Source: Oehlia diaphana (lineage: Eukaryota; Glomeromycota; Glomeromycetes; Glomerales; Glomeraceae). From it: a DNA stretch of 22,614 bases. The stretch lies in NCBI GenBank assembly GCA_003833135.1, contig QZLH01001802.1, positions 1 to 22,614 of the forward strand, read 5' to 3'. Both the position numbers and the translations under genes were made by a program. Shown piece after piece: positions 1 through 11,370 of the stretch (position 1 is its first letter; every line of letters starts with the position of its first letter). The notes under the pieces were generated by a model, which saw nothing but the letters and a program-made list of their open reading frames with translations, did not search any database and was not told where the DNA came from.

Positions 1-1278
1 ATGATATCATTGAGATATCATAATGATATCATTTGCAAATCGATATCATTACGATATATATTTAACATCATTACTATATCAATTCGGTATTGTTCAAAAA
101 TTTAAGGTTTCTGTAAAGTATGTATGTTTTGTATATAGTCACACTTCTTTATAATCACAGAAAATGGCTTGTCCTAAATGTGTGACTATAAAGAGAGTTG
201 ACTGTAGTAGAATTATTTAAATAGTGATAATAAAAAGTCTAAAGTTTCTGCTAATTTTTTTTTTTTAATGATTTATATATACTTTATTGATATTAAGTTC
301 ATATACCATATAAACAAATTATCATGAGCTATATTCATCTAATAGGATGTGATTATTAAAATAAATTTTTGCTAATTTGCCTTCTAGATTAAATAAACTG
401 GATTAAATCATCCTTTTAAAATTTATATTTTATATTAATCATTTTTTTTTTAAAAAAACATAGGTTTTATTTATTTAAACATTATAAAGTATAATGATGA
501 ATTTTCTTATATCTTTGACAATACCTCTTATTTTGTAACCATAATTTACATTTTTTTTTGAAAATTTGAACAAAATTATATAATTATATAAAATTTCTTA
601 GTAGATTACATTATTCAAATTAAATTATCTAGGTTAAAATTGGTCTTACTGACACTATTGTAAATTGCCTGATTAACTGGTTAAAACAGTGGTAGGTAAT
701 AATGTTATAATTAGTTATTTGAATTATTTTTTACTACTATGGTAACTTTATAATCAGTAATTGAACAAAAACAATTATTAAAAACTTTATTGCCTACTAA
801 TAAACTGTTAAGTATAATCTTTAGTTTTTTATTTATATTAGTAACAGATAAATCTTAATTATAAAAAATTTGAATTTATTTGTGTATTGACTGTTAATTT
901 TCTAGATGGTTAGGCTTGTATGAATTTAATAATATTACATATAGTCAACCAAGTATATCAACACAACTAATAATTAGCAAACCAACTGCTATATATTTAT
1001 AACTAATTGAGAAAGTTGACTGTATCTTAAAAGAGCCATCTATATGATCTATAAGATAATATATCAATATTTTCCACAATTGAATCCTTTTTGGCTAGTT
1101 TGGTTGGTTCAAGAAATTATTACAGCTATATCATTTATCATGTATGTGTACAGCAAACTACGTATTCTACGTATTATGAGTGTAAATATAGCTTAAAGAA
1201 AGTAATAGTCATTAACGCCTTTTAATACATCATCTGTTCTAATTACATCTTTAATTCACTAAATAAATATAATTAGAT
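1..1278. other. AT-rich non-coding region at the window start
   Basis: I see no convincing coding exon on either strand. The first 60 bases carry several imperfect copies of the palindrome TGATATCA. An 11-bp inverted repeat is present at 134-144 and 180-190. The rest is homopolymer-rich AT sequence with stops in every frame. It would contain the 3' flank of the minus-strand gene that ends at 1279. Confidence 0.6.
134..190. repeat. 57-bp hairpin with 11-bp perfect arms
   Basis: TATAGTCACAC at 134-144 is the exact reverse complement of GTGTGACTATA at 180-190, with a 35-base loop. The outermost bases are TA on both sides, so it could be a tiny remnant of an element with TA target duplication. 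An alternative is a chance hairpin in AT-rich DNA. Confidence 0.5.
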
Positions 1279-1878
1279 TTACCAAGGAAGCTCTTCGTCA
1301 GTAATCCCTCTTAACATAACTTTTAAATACATTGGCATTTCTACACCTTCCAAAACTTCTAAAGCAACATTAATAACTTCTTCCCTTCCATTGAATTGTC
1401 TTAATACATCAACACATTCACAAATACCTTGTCTTAAATACATTTCGCCAACATCTCTATTCATATATTCAGGTCCCATTCTTCTTTGATCACATAACCA
1501 CATATTCTGCGATGGAATATATTTACTAAATCTTCTTAAATAAGGTGCCATCCATCTAATAACCAATTCTCTTGAAGGTGTAACGACTTCTGCTAAACAC
1601 TCAAATAAAACAGAATTATATGAAGTAGCATTTAATAATGTAATAAAAGCATCCATACCACAAGAAGAAGTTGGAGATTCATCCCATTGTTTTGTTGCTT
1701 CTTCTACTTTAAATGGAGCTGAACTTGTTGCTACTCTTTTTTTATATTGTAACCATAATTCTGCACCTACTGGACAATTTGTTTTAAGGATGAGTAAAAA
1801 ACGACTTTCTTGAAACTCGTTTGGTGCTGTATATACTGATACTAGTCGGTCTATAAATCTTCTTAAGTCAACTGACAT
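1279..1878 (-). CDS. Conserved-looking hypothetical protein, 199 aa, intronless
   Basis: I do not recognise this protein. The frame is open for 199 codons from ATG at 1878 to a stop at 1279, far longer than expected by chance at this base composition. The composition looks like real protein: mixed hydrophobic and charged residues, four Trp and seven Cys. It has no obvious signal peptide or transmembrane segment. It reads as mostly helical, with amphipathic stretches (for example VIRWMAPYLRRFSKYIP near residues 106-122), so a small all-helical, repeat-like fold is possible; that is inference. It is divergent from RRP41, with 213 bp between the two start codons, which suggests a shared promoter region. 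No intron is needed to explain it. Confidence 0.7.
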   Translation of the reverse strand: MSVDLRRFIDRLVSVYTAPNEFQESRFLLILKTNCPVGAELWLQYKKRVATSSAPFKVEEATKQWDESPTSSCGMDAFITLLNATSYNSVLFECLAEVVTPSRELVIRWMAPYLRRFSKYIPSQNMWLCDQRRMGPEYMNRDVGEMYLRQGICECVDVLRQFNGREEVINVALEVLEGVEMPMYLKVMLRGITDEELPW

Positions 1879-2091
1879 ATTTTATAAAGAAAAAATGTAA
1901 AAGTGAAGGAAAGGATCTTTAAAAAAAAAAAAAAGTTTAAAAGTTTTAAATAACAAACCTTTAAATAAAAAATTATCCTTGCTGAAATTTCAGCGGGAAT
2001 TTTGAAATTTAATAGAAAAATCAAAACTAGTGTAACAATATTATACATGATATATAATGATTTTTTACAATCTATCATCTTTACGCTTCAA
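1879..2091. promoter_or_regulatory. Divergent promoter region between the 199-aa gene and RRP41
   Basis: These 213 bases separate two start codons that point away from each other, so both promoters must lie here or overlap into the 5' ends. The region has A and T homopolymer tracts (near 1920-1935), typical of nucleosome-poor fungal promoters. I cannot identify a specific factor site. Confidence 0.45.
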
Positions 2092-3236
2092 ATGGTAAGT
2101 TTTTCCGATATTTTTCATGGAAATGTTTCGTAAAAACTTTTTTATCTAAAATTTTTGTACTTTATAAAGTCGCGACTAGAGTTGATAGGTCCTCAGGGTA
2201 AATAAGCTATTCCTTCAAAATTGTTTTTTTGTCGCAAAATTAACTTTATTCAAAACAGGTCTTCGCACTGATGGTCGACGTTTTAATGAATTGCGTAATA
2301 TGAATTGTAAACCTTCGGTATTAAGTCAAGCCGACGGTTCAGCGTATATTGAACAAGGGAATACAAAATGTTTGGCCGCTGTTTATGGACCCAGAGAGGT
2401 TCTTCATTGTTCTTATTCGTTTATATTGAACTATTTAATAAATCAATTTTTTAATTCTTTTGCTTCTGCAGGCAAGGACGAAAGCTCAAGTACTCCATAA
2501 CAGAGCAAATATTAACGTAGAAATTTCTTTAGCTCCTTTCAGTATGGAAGAAAGGAAAAAAAGATCTAAATCTGACAAGTAAATAGTATTTAATTGTGTT
2601 ATTATAATTAAGTTTAATTGACACGCAACGACTATATTATATGCTAGGCGTATCTTGGAGATTGCATCGGCTGTAAAACAAACTTTTGAACCAATTATAA
2701 TGACCGAATTATATGCCAGGTCTCAAATTGATATTTATTTACAAATATTACAGTTTGACGGAGGTAAGTCTTGAAAGCAAAAAATTATTATTTCAAATTT
2801 CACAATAAATTAATTCTTATTCTTTTTCATAGGTACTGTTCAAATTTGTATAAATGCTGCAACATTAGCGATAATTGATGCAGGTATACCGATGAAGGAC
2901 TATGTATGTGCTTGTTCAGCTGGTTGCATAGATGATGAACCTGTCTTAGATTTGAATCACCTCGAAGAATCAAATACGCCAGAGTTAACCGTGGCTCTAT
3001 TACCAAAAAATGATAAAATTACTTTGTTACAGGTAAAAAAAGATACATATCCGTGATGCTAAGTTTCTTTTTCATCTCATTAAAATATTTTTTTGTAGAT
3101 GGAGTCCAGATTACATATTGATAAATTTCAACAAGTTATGGAAATGGCTGCTAAAGGATGTAAAGAAATCCATACTGTTCTGGATAAGGCTGTTAGAGAA
3201 AACATTAAAGATTTACTTAAAAAAAGTTCTATCTAG
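2092..3236 (+). CDS. RRP41: Exosome complex subunit Rrp41 (EXOSC4/Ski6), seven exons
   Basis: This is an RNase PH-fold subunit of the eukaryotic RNA exosome ring, which guides RNA to Rrp44/Rrp6 for 3'-5' decay and processing in nucleus and cytoplasm. Exons by splice signals and phase: 2092-2094, 2182-2197, 2259-2398, 2472-2578, 2648-2763, 2833-3032 and 3099-3236, giving 239 aa (human EXOSC4 is about 245). Diagnostic segments are GLRTDGRRFNELR near the N-terminus, AVYGPRE, RSQIDIYLQILQFDGG, INAATLAIIDAGIPM and CACSAGC. Exon 1 is the ATG alone and exon 2 is only 16 bp, so the N-terminus reads M-LIGPQG; the family usually has an acidic residue after Met, leaving a small doubt about the first acceptor. 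The donor of intron 3 is a weak GTTCTT. Fungal and animal Rrp41 is structural rather than catalytic. Confidence 0.93.
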
Positions 3237-3289
3237 TAACTAAGTTGTGAATATATTGTAATGGAAACAATATATAACCAGTCGAATAT

Positions 3290-3867
3290 TCATTTCTTTC
3301 TTATAATATGTTTAAATGTTCCCATAATTGGACCTATTATTCTTTCCGCAGTCCATGGAGTCATCCATACACAAGCTGCAATGCGTAAAGGCATTATCGC
3401 CTTTACAAAAGAAAGATAGTTTTATATTAATTAGGTTTACATAAAAGTGACACGCTATTCTTAATTATAATTTTAAATACCTTAACGACAGCGTAACTTG
3501 TAGCAGCATTGAGTGCAATTCTACTGCCATTGTTAAAAGGTGGATAGCCATAATAAGTTACCACTTTATTAATAAATTTATTTCCTTCGTCAAGTGCTTG
3601 TTGAGGAAAAGGAATTTGTATACCTGTAGAAGAAAGAAAAATATAAACTAATGGTATAGGGACTATAGCTGTTAATTCATGTAAAATTGCAAACGAGATA
3701 ATATATGATCCAGGTTTTGAACGGAAGTCTGCTGCATGTTTACGCCAGCCTTTTAAAGTTTCTGTTTTGTTAGTGGAAGAGGAGGTTGTTAGTTTACGAG
3801 AGCTATTGTATAATTGAATTGATTTATGCAAATTAAAACTTTTATGAAAATTTAAAAAGAGCGTCAT
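3290..3867 (-). CDS. Mitochondrial membrane protein, MIOREX component 11 (Mrx11)-like, two exons
   Basis: Exon 1 is 3867-3481 and exon 2 is 3400-3290, joined across an 80-bp intron (donor GTATTT, acceptor TTTTGTAAAG), giving 165 aa. A single-frame reading runs on to 3427 but loses the C-terminus; the spliced exon 2 adds a well-conserved-looking segment (MPLRIAACVWMTPWTAERI). The N-terminal 35 or so residues are rich in Ser, Thr, Lys, Arg and Asn and lack acids, as in a mitochondrial presequence. Residues about 53-80 form a hydrophobic helix with the motif FAILHELTAIVPIPLVY. From memory this resembles the fungal Mrx11 family of the mitochondrial expressosome; FAM210/DUF1279 proteins are the main alternative. 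The gene is convergent with RRP41, with only 53 bp between stop codons. Confidence 0.7.
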
Positions 3868-4412
3868 TATTATTTAAGTAATAATAATAATTCAACTTGC
3901 TATATAACTTTGCAGCGGATTAACATTGTAATACATGTAATACAAAGGAGCTTAATTAAGCACAATACCCAATACCAGAGAATTATATTTATTAATTATT
4001 ATGCTTATGGAAAGATATAAAATAAGGGACCCTGTTATTGATGAAGTTAAATAAATAGGTATGGAAAAGATATAAAATAAGGGAGCCTATTATTAATAAA
4101 GTTAAATAAATAATCTATCACATATTATCAATCTTTGAAATCTTAGAACCTAAAGTATTTTGTCTTGAGAAAATTTTGCGTTTCTTTGTAAACAAAATAA
4201 TTTTATTCGTCATTTTATTTTTTTGTCTTCGCTTCCTAAAAATGAAATGAATGCTCGCAATTTTGTACCGAACTTATAAAGTTCAGTATTACTTCTATGA
4301 TTATAATTTAATAAAAAATTTTCTATTTAAATTTTCTGTGCTGTCTATGCATTTATGATAAAATTTGCTCATAAAAGAATATCAAATACGATTGTTCTTT
4401 TATTAGATTCAG
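3868..4412. other. Intergenic region containing a tandem duplication
   Basis: No coding exon is visible. The left end is the 5' flank of the minus-strand mitochondrial membrane protein gene, and the right end is the 3' flank of PPIL4. The one clear structure is a tandem duplication near 4006-4113, listed separately. Confidence 0.6.
4006..4113. repeat. Tandem duplication, period 54 bp, two copies
   Basis: The copy beginning TATGGAAAGATATAAAATAA at 4006 recurs at 4060 with a one-base A insertion and a few substitutions (for example GGGACC versus GGGAGC, and TTGATGAAG versus TTAATAAAG). The divergence suggests an older local duplication rather than an assembly artefact. Confidence 0.8.
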
Positions 4413-5870
4413 TTATTTCCTATCTCTTCTTCTATCTCGAGAACGTGATCTTGACCTAGATCGGTAACGACCACGATCCCTTTCCCTATCGTCTCTCCTA
4501 TCATACTTGTCTCTATCTGATCTCCTCCTAGATGGTGGACTTGCAGATCGGGATCTCCTCCTTGAATGATCTTTACCATTAGAGTAACTATTCCGTCCTC
4601 TTACACCTCTATCCGTTTCCCTATCTCTTTCCCTATCTCTTTCCCTATCTCTATTTTCACGATCACGATCACGATCTCTTTCCTTTTCCCGATAAGAGAT
4701 TGAAGAATATTTATCTTCTTTCTTAACTTTTTGTTTTTCGTCGTTATAATTGTCCGTATGATCAAATACAAGGTCATATTTATCAGTAGGTTTGACGTCT
4801 CCAGCTCGATATTTCGTACGTTTCTCCAAACTCGTAGATCCTCCATAACCCTCACCATCATGTTTTTTCATTTTGGAACTTAACCAATCTTTATGGAGTT
4901 TTGAAACGGATTGAGAGAAATCTACTTTAATTCGTCTGTCATCAATTAAAACATTGTTCATTTTGAAATATGCGGTTTCACAGTCTTCCTTGTTTTCAAA
5001 TTCGATAAAAGCATAACCTAAAGAATCTCCGGATTTTTTATCGCGTATAATTTCACAACTATTAATAGTACCAAATCTTGAAAAAATTAATTCTAAATCT
5101 TCATCTCTTGTTACCTGATTTAATTTGCATACAAATAAAACATTTTCAGGTGGCTTAACCTCAGCAAAAGGCAAATCACCAATCATTTCTAATGTTAATG
5201 CTTGTGCTTGTGCTTCTCTTTGTCTCTTTATTTTTTCCATTTCTTCAGGTGGTAACTCGGGCTCAATGCTTTCATCTTCTCCTATCCTTACAGTTTCTAA
5301 CATTTCGCGTGTTGGTGAAGGGCTTTTATCAGGTACTTGAAGACCTTCGGGATCATTAAATGGATCATCAAGTATGTAAGTATGTTTAATCCTAATATCC
5401 TTATATGGCCTTCCACTCTCATCACAATATGCACTATTGATTTTTTCTAAAGTATCGAATCCTTCTGCTATTTCTCCAAATACTGTATATTTACCATCTA
5501 AATAATCTAAATTTTCTCCGGTTGTAATAAAAAATTGTGACCCACTAACTCCTTTGCCTTCTGCTCCATCGCTTGCTACTGCCATCGAAACCGTACCCAT
5601 TTTTTTATGTTTTAATTTTGATCTTATTTCTGCTGGAAAATATCTTTCTGTAGGTCCATGTAAAATACCAAATATTGATTCTCCTCCTTTACCAGTCGCT
5701 GTTGGATCTCCTGTTTGTACCATAAAATCTTTTTGAACATTATGAAAACAACAAAAATTATAATATTTAATTTTACACAACTTTAGAAAGTTTAAACTTG
5801 TATTTGGACATAGTTTTGTGTGAAGATCTATAACCATATCACCGACTGAAGTTTCAATTAATACGCTCAC
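4413..5870 (-). CDS. PPIL4: Spliceosomal cyclophilin PPIL4 (cyclophilin + RRM + RS tail), intronless
   Basis: The 485-aa protein has a cyclophilin domain (about 1-165), a linker with the family segment [11 protein letters not shown], an RRM (about 240-318; RNP2-like [10 protein letters not shown] and RNP1-like LGYAFIEFE) and a long Arg/Ser/Asp-rich tail (about 385-485) typical of splicing factors. The order and many segments, such as [14 protein letters not shown] and [16 protein letters not shown], match animal PPIL4. It is expected in the nucleus with spliceosomes. At the isomerase site, the position of cyclophilin A Arg55 is Asn ([15 protein letters not shown]) and the position of Trp121 is Tyr; human PPIL4, as I recall it, has the same changes, so weak proline-isomerase activity and weak cyclosporin binding are inferred. 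The start at 5870 gives a normal N-terminus. The RS tail is encoded by a degenerate purine-rich repeat. Confidence 0.95.
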   Translation of the reverse strand: MSVLIETSVGDMVIDLHTKLCPNTSLNFLKLCKIKYYNFCCFHNVQKDFMVQTGDPTATGKGGESIFGILHGPTERYFPAEIRSKLKHKKMGTVSMAVASDGAEGKGVSGSQFFITTGENLDYLDGKYTVFGEIAEGFDTLEKINSAYCDESGRPYKDIRIKHTYILDDPFNDPEGLQVPDKSPSPTREMLETVRIGEDESIEPELPPEEMEKIKRQREAQAQALTLEMIGDLPFAEVKPPENVLFVCKLNQVTRDEDLELIFSRFGTINSCEIIRDKKSGDSLGYAFIEFENKEDCETAYFKMNNVLIDDRRIKVDFSQSVSKLHKDWLSSKMKKHDGEGYGGSTSLEKRTKYRAGDVKPTDKYDLVFDHTDNYNDEKQKVKKEDKYSSISYREKERDRDRDRENRDRERDRERDRETDRGVRGRNSYSNGKDHSRRRSRSASPPSRRRSDRDKYDRRDDRERDRGRYRSRSRSRSRDRRRDRK

Positions 5871-6164
5871 TAAGAGAAAAAGAAAATAAATGGGTTTTAA
5901 GTTAATAAGCTAAAACAAAAAGAATAAATAAAATTGCCGTCATACTTATGCAAAATTAAAAATATCTCCAGAAAGATTGGGGATAAATTAAATAATCGTT
6001 AAGCAGATCTAACCTACGGCGAGGTGTAATTTAGAGTGTTTAGAATGTGTCACGTTTGCACGCCTTGTTAGTTATTGGCTAATTTTTAAGCGATCACATT
6101 ATAAAAAATTTTTTTAAAAAAATTTTTAATCTTTCTCTTTACTCTTTCAAGTTAATAAAAAAAA

Positions 6165-7035
<871 letters not shown>

Positions 7036-7257
7036 AAGTACATCAAGATAAAAAAAATATTTTTTCTTATTGTTTATTTAAAAATGTAAAGATAATTGAT
7101 AATAAAGATTTAAAGTTAATTTTTGAAAAGGTTATTTTATTTCAATACAAATGGCAATAAATACAAATGGCTCAAAAATATAAATAAACAAATGACTAAA
7201 GAAATAAATAAAATCTTTCTAAACTTTAGAGCAAATAATTTCATCTCTTTTTATTTT

Positions 7258-8763
7258 TCAATCAAGTAAAGCGTTGACAGCTCTTCCAATTATAAGAGTT
7301 GAAGGAGCAACAATATGTTCTTTTTCTACTGTTTCACCCAAAGTAGCAACAGTAGCGCGAATGATACGTTCATTAGGACGATCACCATTTTCCACAAAAA
7401 CAGCAGGAAGATCACTAGGATAATCATTAATTAATAACTCTTTTGATAATTCATAAGCTTTTCCAACAGCCATAAGCACAACAGTAGTACGCATATCATG
7501 GTATTTTGGTACTTGTGGTAATTTCCCTTGAGTTCCTTGGCCAGTAATAATTAAAACCTGATCAGATAAACCTCTATGAGTAACAGGTACATTTGCGGCC
7601 ATAGGAGCAGATAATGCACTACTAATACCAGGTATAACTTGTACATTATACCCTTTTTTTTTAAAAAAGGATAATTCCTCTCCTCCTCTGCCAAATAAGA
7701 ATGGATCTCCAATTTTTAATCTAACAACATTTTTATCTTTTTCCAACCCTTCTAAACACCAATTTTGTATTTCTTCTTGTGATTCATCAGATTTTGAAGA
7801 TTTTTGTGCACCGGATTTAGCTGAAGCTAAACGTATTTCACATTTTACTGTAGAAAAAATTTCTGAAGGAATTAATCGATCAGATACAACCAAATCCGCA
7901 TTAGATAAAGCTTCAGTTGCTTTATGAGTTAATAAAGAAGGATCTCCTGGACCTGCTCCAACTAAAATTAATTTTCCTTTCCTTGTTTCATTTTCATTAA
8001 TTCCTTCCATTGCTTTCTCCACATTTTTCGCTTTATTCAATGTTAATGTTTCAAAGCTTGGAACTATATGTTTCTCGTAATAAGGTAATAAATTTTCAAT
8101 AAAATTATCGTCCAACTTTCGTAAATCTTCAATTGTCCAATCTTCACAAAATTTTGACATCCATTTCATACGATTACCCGAAGATTTATGATCTGGATCA
8201 ATTTTACGAACTTTTTGTCTTAGAATTCCTACTTTAGTAATAGCTTCACTAATACCATTTGGAAGATTTTTAGAAATATGGTCACGAACAATGTTGGCTA
8301 ACTTAGGTCCTTGGCCATTTGTACTAACTGCAATTTGCAAAGGACCGTCTCTATACTCTGACATAAAATAAAAATCACATGAAGGTGGTACATCAGCTAC
8401 GTTAATAGGGAGTTTTTTTTCTTTACTTAATCGATAAATTTCTTTAGATTCAATTGGATCATCTATGGCCGTTAACACAATATCAATATCCTCTTCTAAA
8501 TCAATTGGATCAAATTTTCTGTTAATATATTTGTAAATTTGATTTTTTCGGATACGATATTTTAACTCGGGATGTAACCCTTGTTCGGGACAAACTAATA
8601 TTACTTTTGCGTCTGCCTCAAGCGATTTTAATACCCTTCCACATGCTACTTCTCCTCCTCCTACTATCAGAATATTTTTGGCATTAGTACGCCAAGCTAA
8701 TAACAAGGAACCTCCCGTTCTAACAGGTGGATACTCTTCTGTTATTTCTTCTGTCGTTGACAT
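7258..8763 (-). CDS. MET1: Two-domain siroheme synthase: Met8-like dehydrogenase + uroporphyrinogen-III methyltransferase
   Basis: The 501-aa intronless protein combines two halves, like bacterial CysG in reversed economy of fungi. Residues about 17-215 are Met8/CysG-type precorrin-2 dehydrogenase, with the NAD-binding turn ILIVGGGEVACGR (glycines at 35-37), NVADVPPSCDFYF and IAVSTNGQGPKLA. Residues about 262-500 are SAM-dependent uroporphyrinogen-III C-methyltransferase, with LVGAGPGDPSLLT, LKIGDPFLFGRGGEE, VIPGISSALSAPM and VTHRGLSDQVLIITG. The Asp in NVAD that serves dehydrogenation/chelation in the family is kept. Siroheme is needed by sulfite and nitrite reductases, so the enzyme feeds sulfate and nitrate assimilation. 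Fungal Met1-type proteins have this two-domain layout; whether the N-terminal half also chelates iron here is not certain. A perfect TCACGTGA site lies 212 bp upstream of the start. Confidence 0.93.
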   Translation of the reverse strand: MSTTEEITEEYPPVRTGGSLLLAWRTNAKNILIVGGGEVACGRVLKSLEADAKVILVCPEQGLHPELKYRIRKNQIYKYINRKFDPIDLEEDIDIVLTAIDDPIESKEIYRLSKEKKLPINVADVPPSCDFYFMSEYRDGPLQIAVSTNGQGPKLANIVRDHISKNLPNGISEAITKVGILRQKVRKIDPDHKSSGNRMKWMSKFCEDWTIEDLRKLDDNFIENLLPYYEKHIVPSFETLTLNKAKNVEKAMEGINENETRKGKLILVGAGPGDPSLLTHKATEALSNADLVVSDRLIPSEIFSTVKCEIRLASAKSGAQKSSKSDESQEEIQNWCLEGLEKDKNVVRLKIGDPFLFGRGGEELSFFKKKGYNVQVIPGISSALSAPMAANVPVTHRGLSDQVLIITGQGTQGKLPQVPKYHDMRTTVVLMAVGKAYELSKELLINDYPSDLPAVFVENGDRPNERIIRATVATLGETVEKEHIVAPSTLIIGRAVNALLD

Positions 8764-8974
8764 GAATAATTTTTATAATTTTTGATGAAAAGATCTCTCG
8801 AAAATGGGATAGATAATCTGCATTATCTTGTGAAGTTTGTGTTACATGGGACCGGGTCACCGGAATCTTACCACACTACCCTGTCACAATATAAATAGTA
8901 CTTTAAACGTGGTAGTACAGCCGAAATATAATGCAGTGACAAATAGAAACATAATAAAAAACGTAAACAGGCCA

Positions 8975-8982
8975 TCACGTGA
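8975..8982. promoter_or_regulatory. TCACGTGA E-box, candidate Cbf1-type site
   Basis: TCACGTGA is a perfect palindrome and the classic core recognised by the bHLH factor Cbf1 at yeast sulfur-assimilation (MET) promoters. Here it sits 212 bp upstream of a siroheme synthase gene, which belongs to the same pathway. Seen: the site and its place. Known: the Cbf1 motif and MET regulation in yeasts. Inferred: that this fungus uses it the same way. Confidence 0.45.
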
Positions 8983-9073
8983 CGGCGTGACAAAATCATC
9001 ACAGGGTATTGTAGTAAGATTTTCACATGGCATAAATCTACATTTGATTTTAATTGGAAGTAAAGTTAATATG

Positions 9074-9097
9074 ACATCATAAATATATTTATGATGT
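9074..9097. repeat. 24-bp perfect palindrome
   Basis: ACATCATAAATA is followed directly by its reverse complement TATTTATGATGT, with no loop. It lies in the divergent intergenic region, about 470 bp upstream of the kinase start. It could form a cruciform, bind a dimeric factor or be a small repeat remnant. Confidence 0.7.
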
Positions 9098-9565
9098 AAA
9101 TAGCTGTCATCAAGATATCATAGGCAAATAAATCGGTGAAATATTCAATGAAATAGCCAAGATATAGCTAAGTTTGAATTCTTTTGTTAATATAACCTTA
9201 GGTTTTTTTTACTCTCGATCATTTTATTTAATATTTATGATTAACATTGCATATTATGTAAGATTGATTAAAAACTAGTTCTTATACTTGAAAAATTCCT
9301 ATTGTCACACAAAAACACTAGAATAAGCAGTTTGTACGATTAAATTAAAGAATTGGTCAAACATGCACATCAACCATGATTAGAACCACTTTAAAAAACA
9401 AAATGGCAAAGCAACATATTTCTATATATAACACAACCGTTTCTGTGTAATAGTATATATTGAGCTCGAATACTTTTCAATTTTCTCGGGGTTTTTTTTT
9501 TCAAAAATAATTACCTTCCTTTCGGTACAGTTCTTCATTATTTCTTGAATACGATTAGAACTACC

Positions 9566-10866
<1,301 letters not shown>

Positions 10867-11127
10867 GTTTGTTTATTTTATATCATTCTTATTAATATTA
10901 AATATTCTATAAATCTAATTAATGATATTGTCTAATTTAAAATAAATAAAATATCTTGAATATTAATATTAAAATAAAGTAAATAGTAATAATGATTTGA
11001 TGTAAATGATTTCCGATGATGAACCATACAAGGCCAGATTCTATGATGTAGATAAGTTATATGTACAGAATTACATAATGATTGATTGATTAATGATAAA
11101 AAGATTAGGTAAGTATTGTTAGATTGT

Positions 11128-11370
11128 TTAACGATTTGTTGATGCCTGAGTATCCGAAATAATGTATGGTTCATAACTAGTTGTTGTATTTGTATTTATA
11201 TTTGTATCTGCATTTGTACTCGTATTTATTGTTGCAGTTATTGGTACTGTCGCTATAGTTCATGTTTCGTTAGGTAGAAAAAATTATATAAATAATGTGA
11301 TTTAAAGAAGTTTCCAAAGATATAATTTATTTCTCACCATTATCAAGTTCCGACCCATTCGGTACAACAC
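11128..11370 (-). other. Alternative last exons B of the DeSI-2 gene
   Basis: Exon 11370-11338 (33 bp, acceptor AAATTATAG, donor GTGAGA) enters in phase 1 and leaves in phase 1. Exon 11252-11128 (acceptor CTATAG) continues in frame to TAA at 11130-11128. They encode CVVPNGSELDNG and a Thr/Asn-rich tail. The phase match at three junctions and the absence of stops support real exons. Confidence 0.55.

Larger units (their letters stand above)
8764..9565. other. Divergent intergenic region between siroheme synthase and the CaMK gene
   Basis: No coding exon is supported. The region holds a GC-richer stretch (about 8845-9020) with an imperfect palindrome CCGGGTCACCGG (8852-8863), the TCACGTGA site and a 24-bp perfect palindrome at 9074-9097. 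An 81-codon open frame at 8837-9082 has unlikely composition and no homology that I recognise, so I treat it as chance. Confidence 0.6.

Noticed and set aside
4601..5736. Open frames on both strands inside PPIL4
   Set aside because: They are shadows of the PPIL4 frame; the first reflects the purine-rich RS-tail repeat.
8837..9082. 81-codon plus-strand open frame in the siroheme synthase/CaMK intergenic region
   Set aside because: Its composition is dominated by Asn, Val, Thr and His without domain-like pattern. It overlaps the TCACGTGA site and palindrome, and I recognise no family.
10932..11174. 80-codon minus-strand open frame
   Set aside because: It lies in the 3' region between the kinase and DeSI-2 genes and overlaps the better-supported DeSI-2 exon at 11128-11252 in a different frame.
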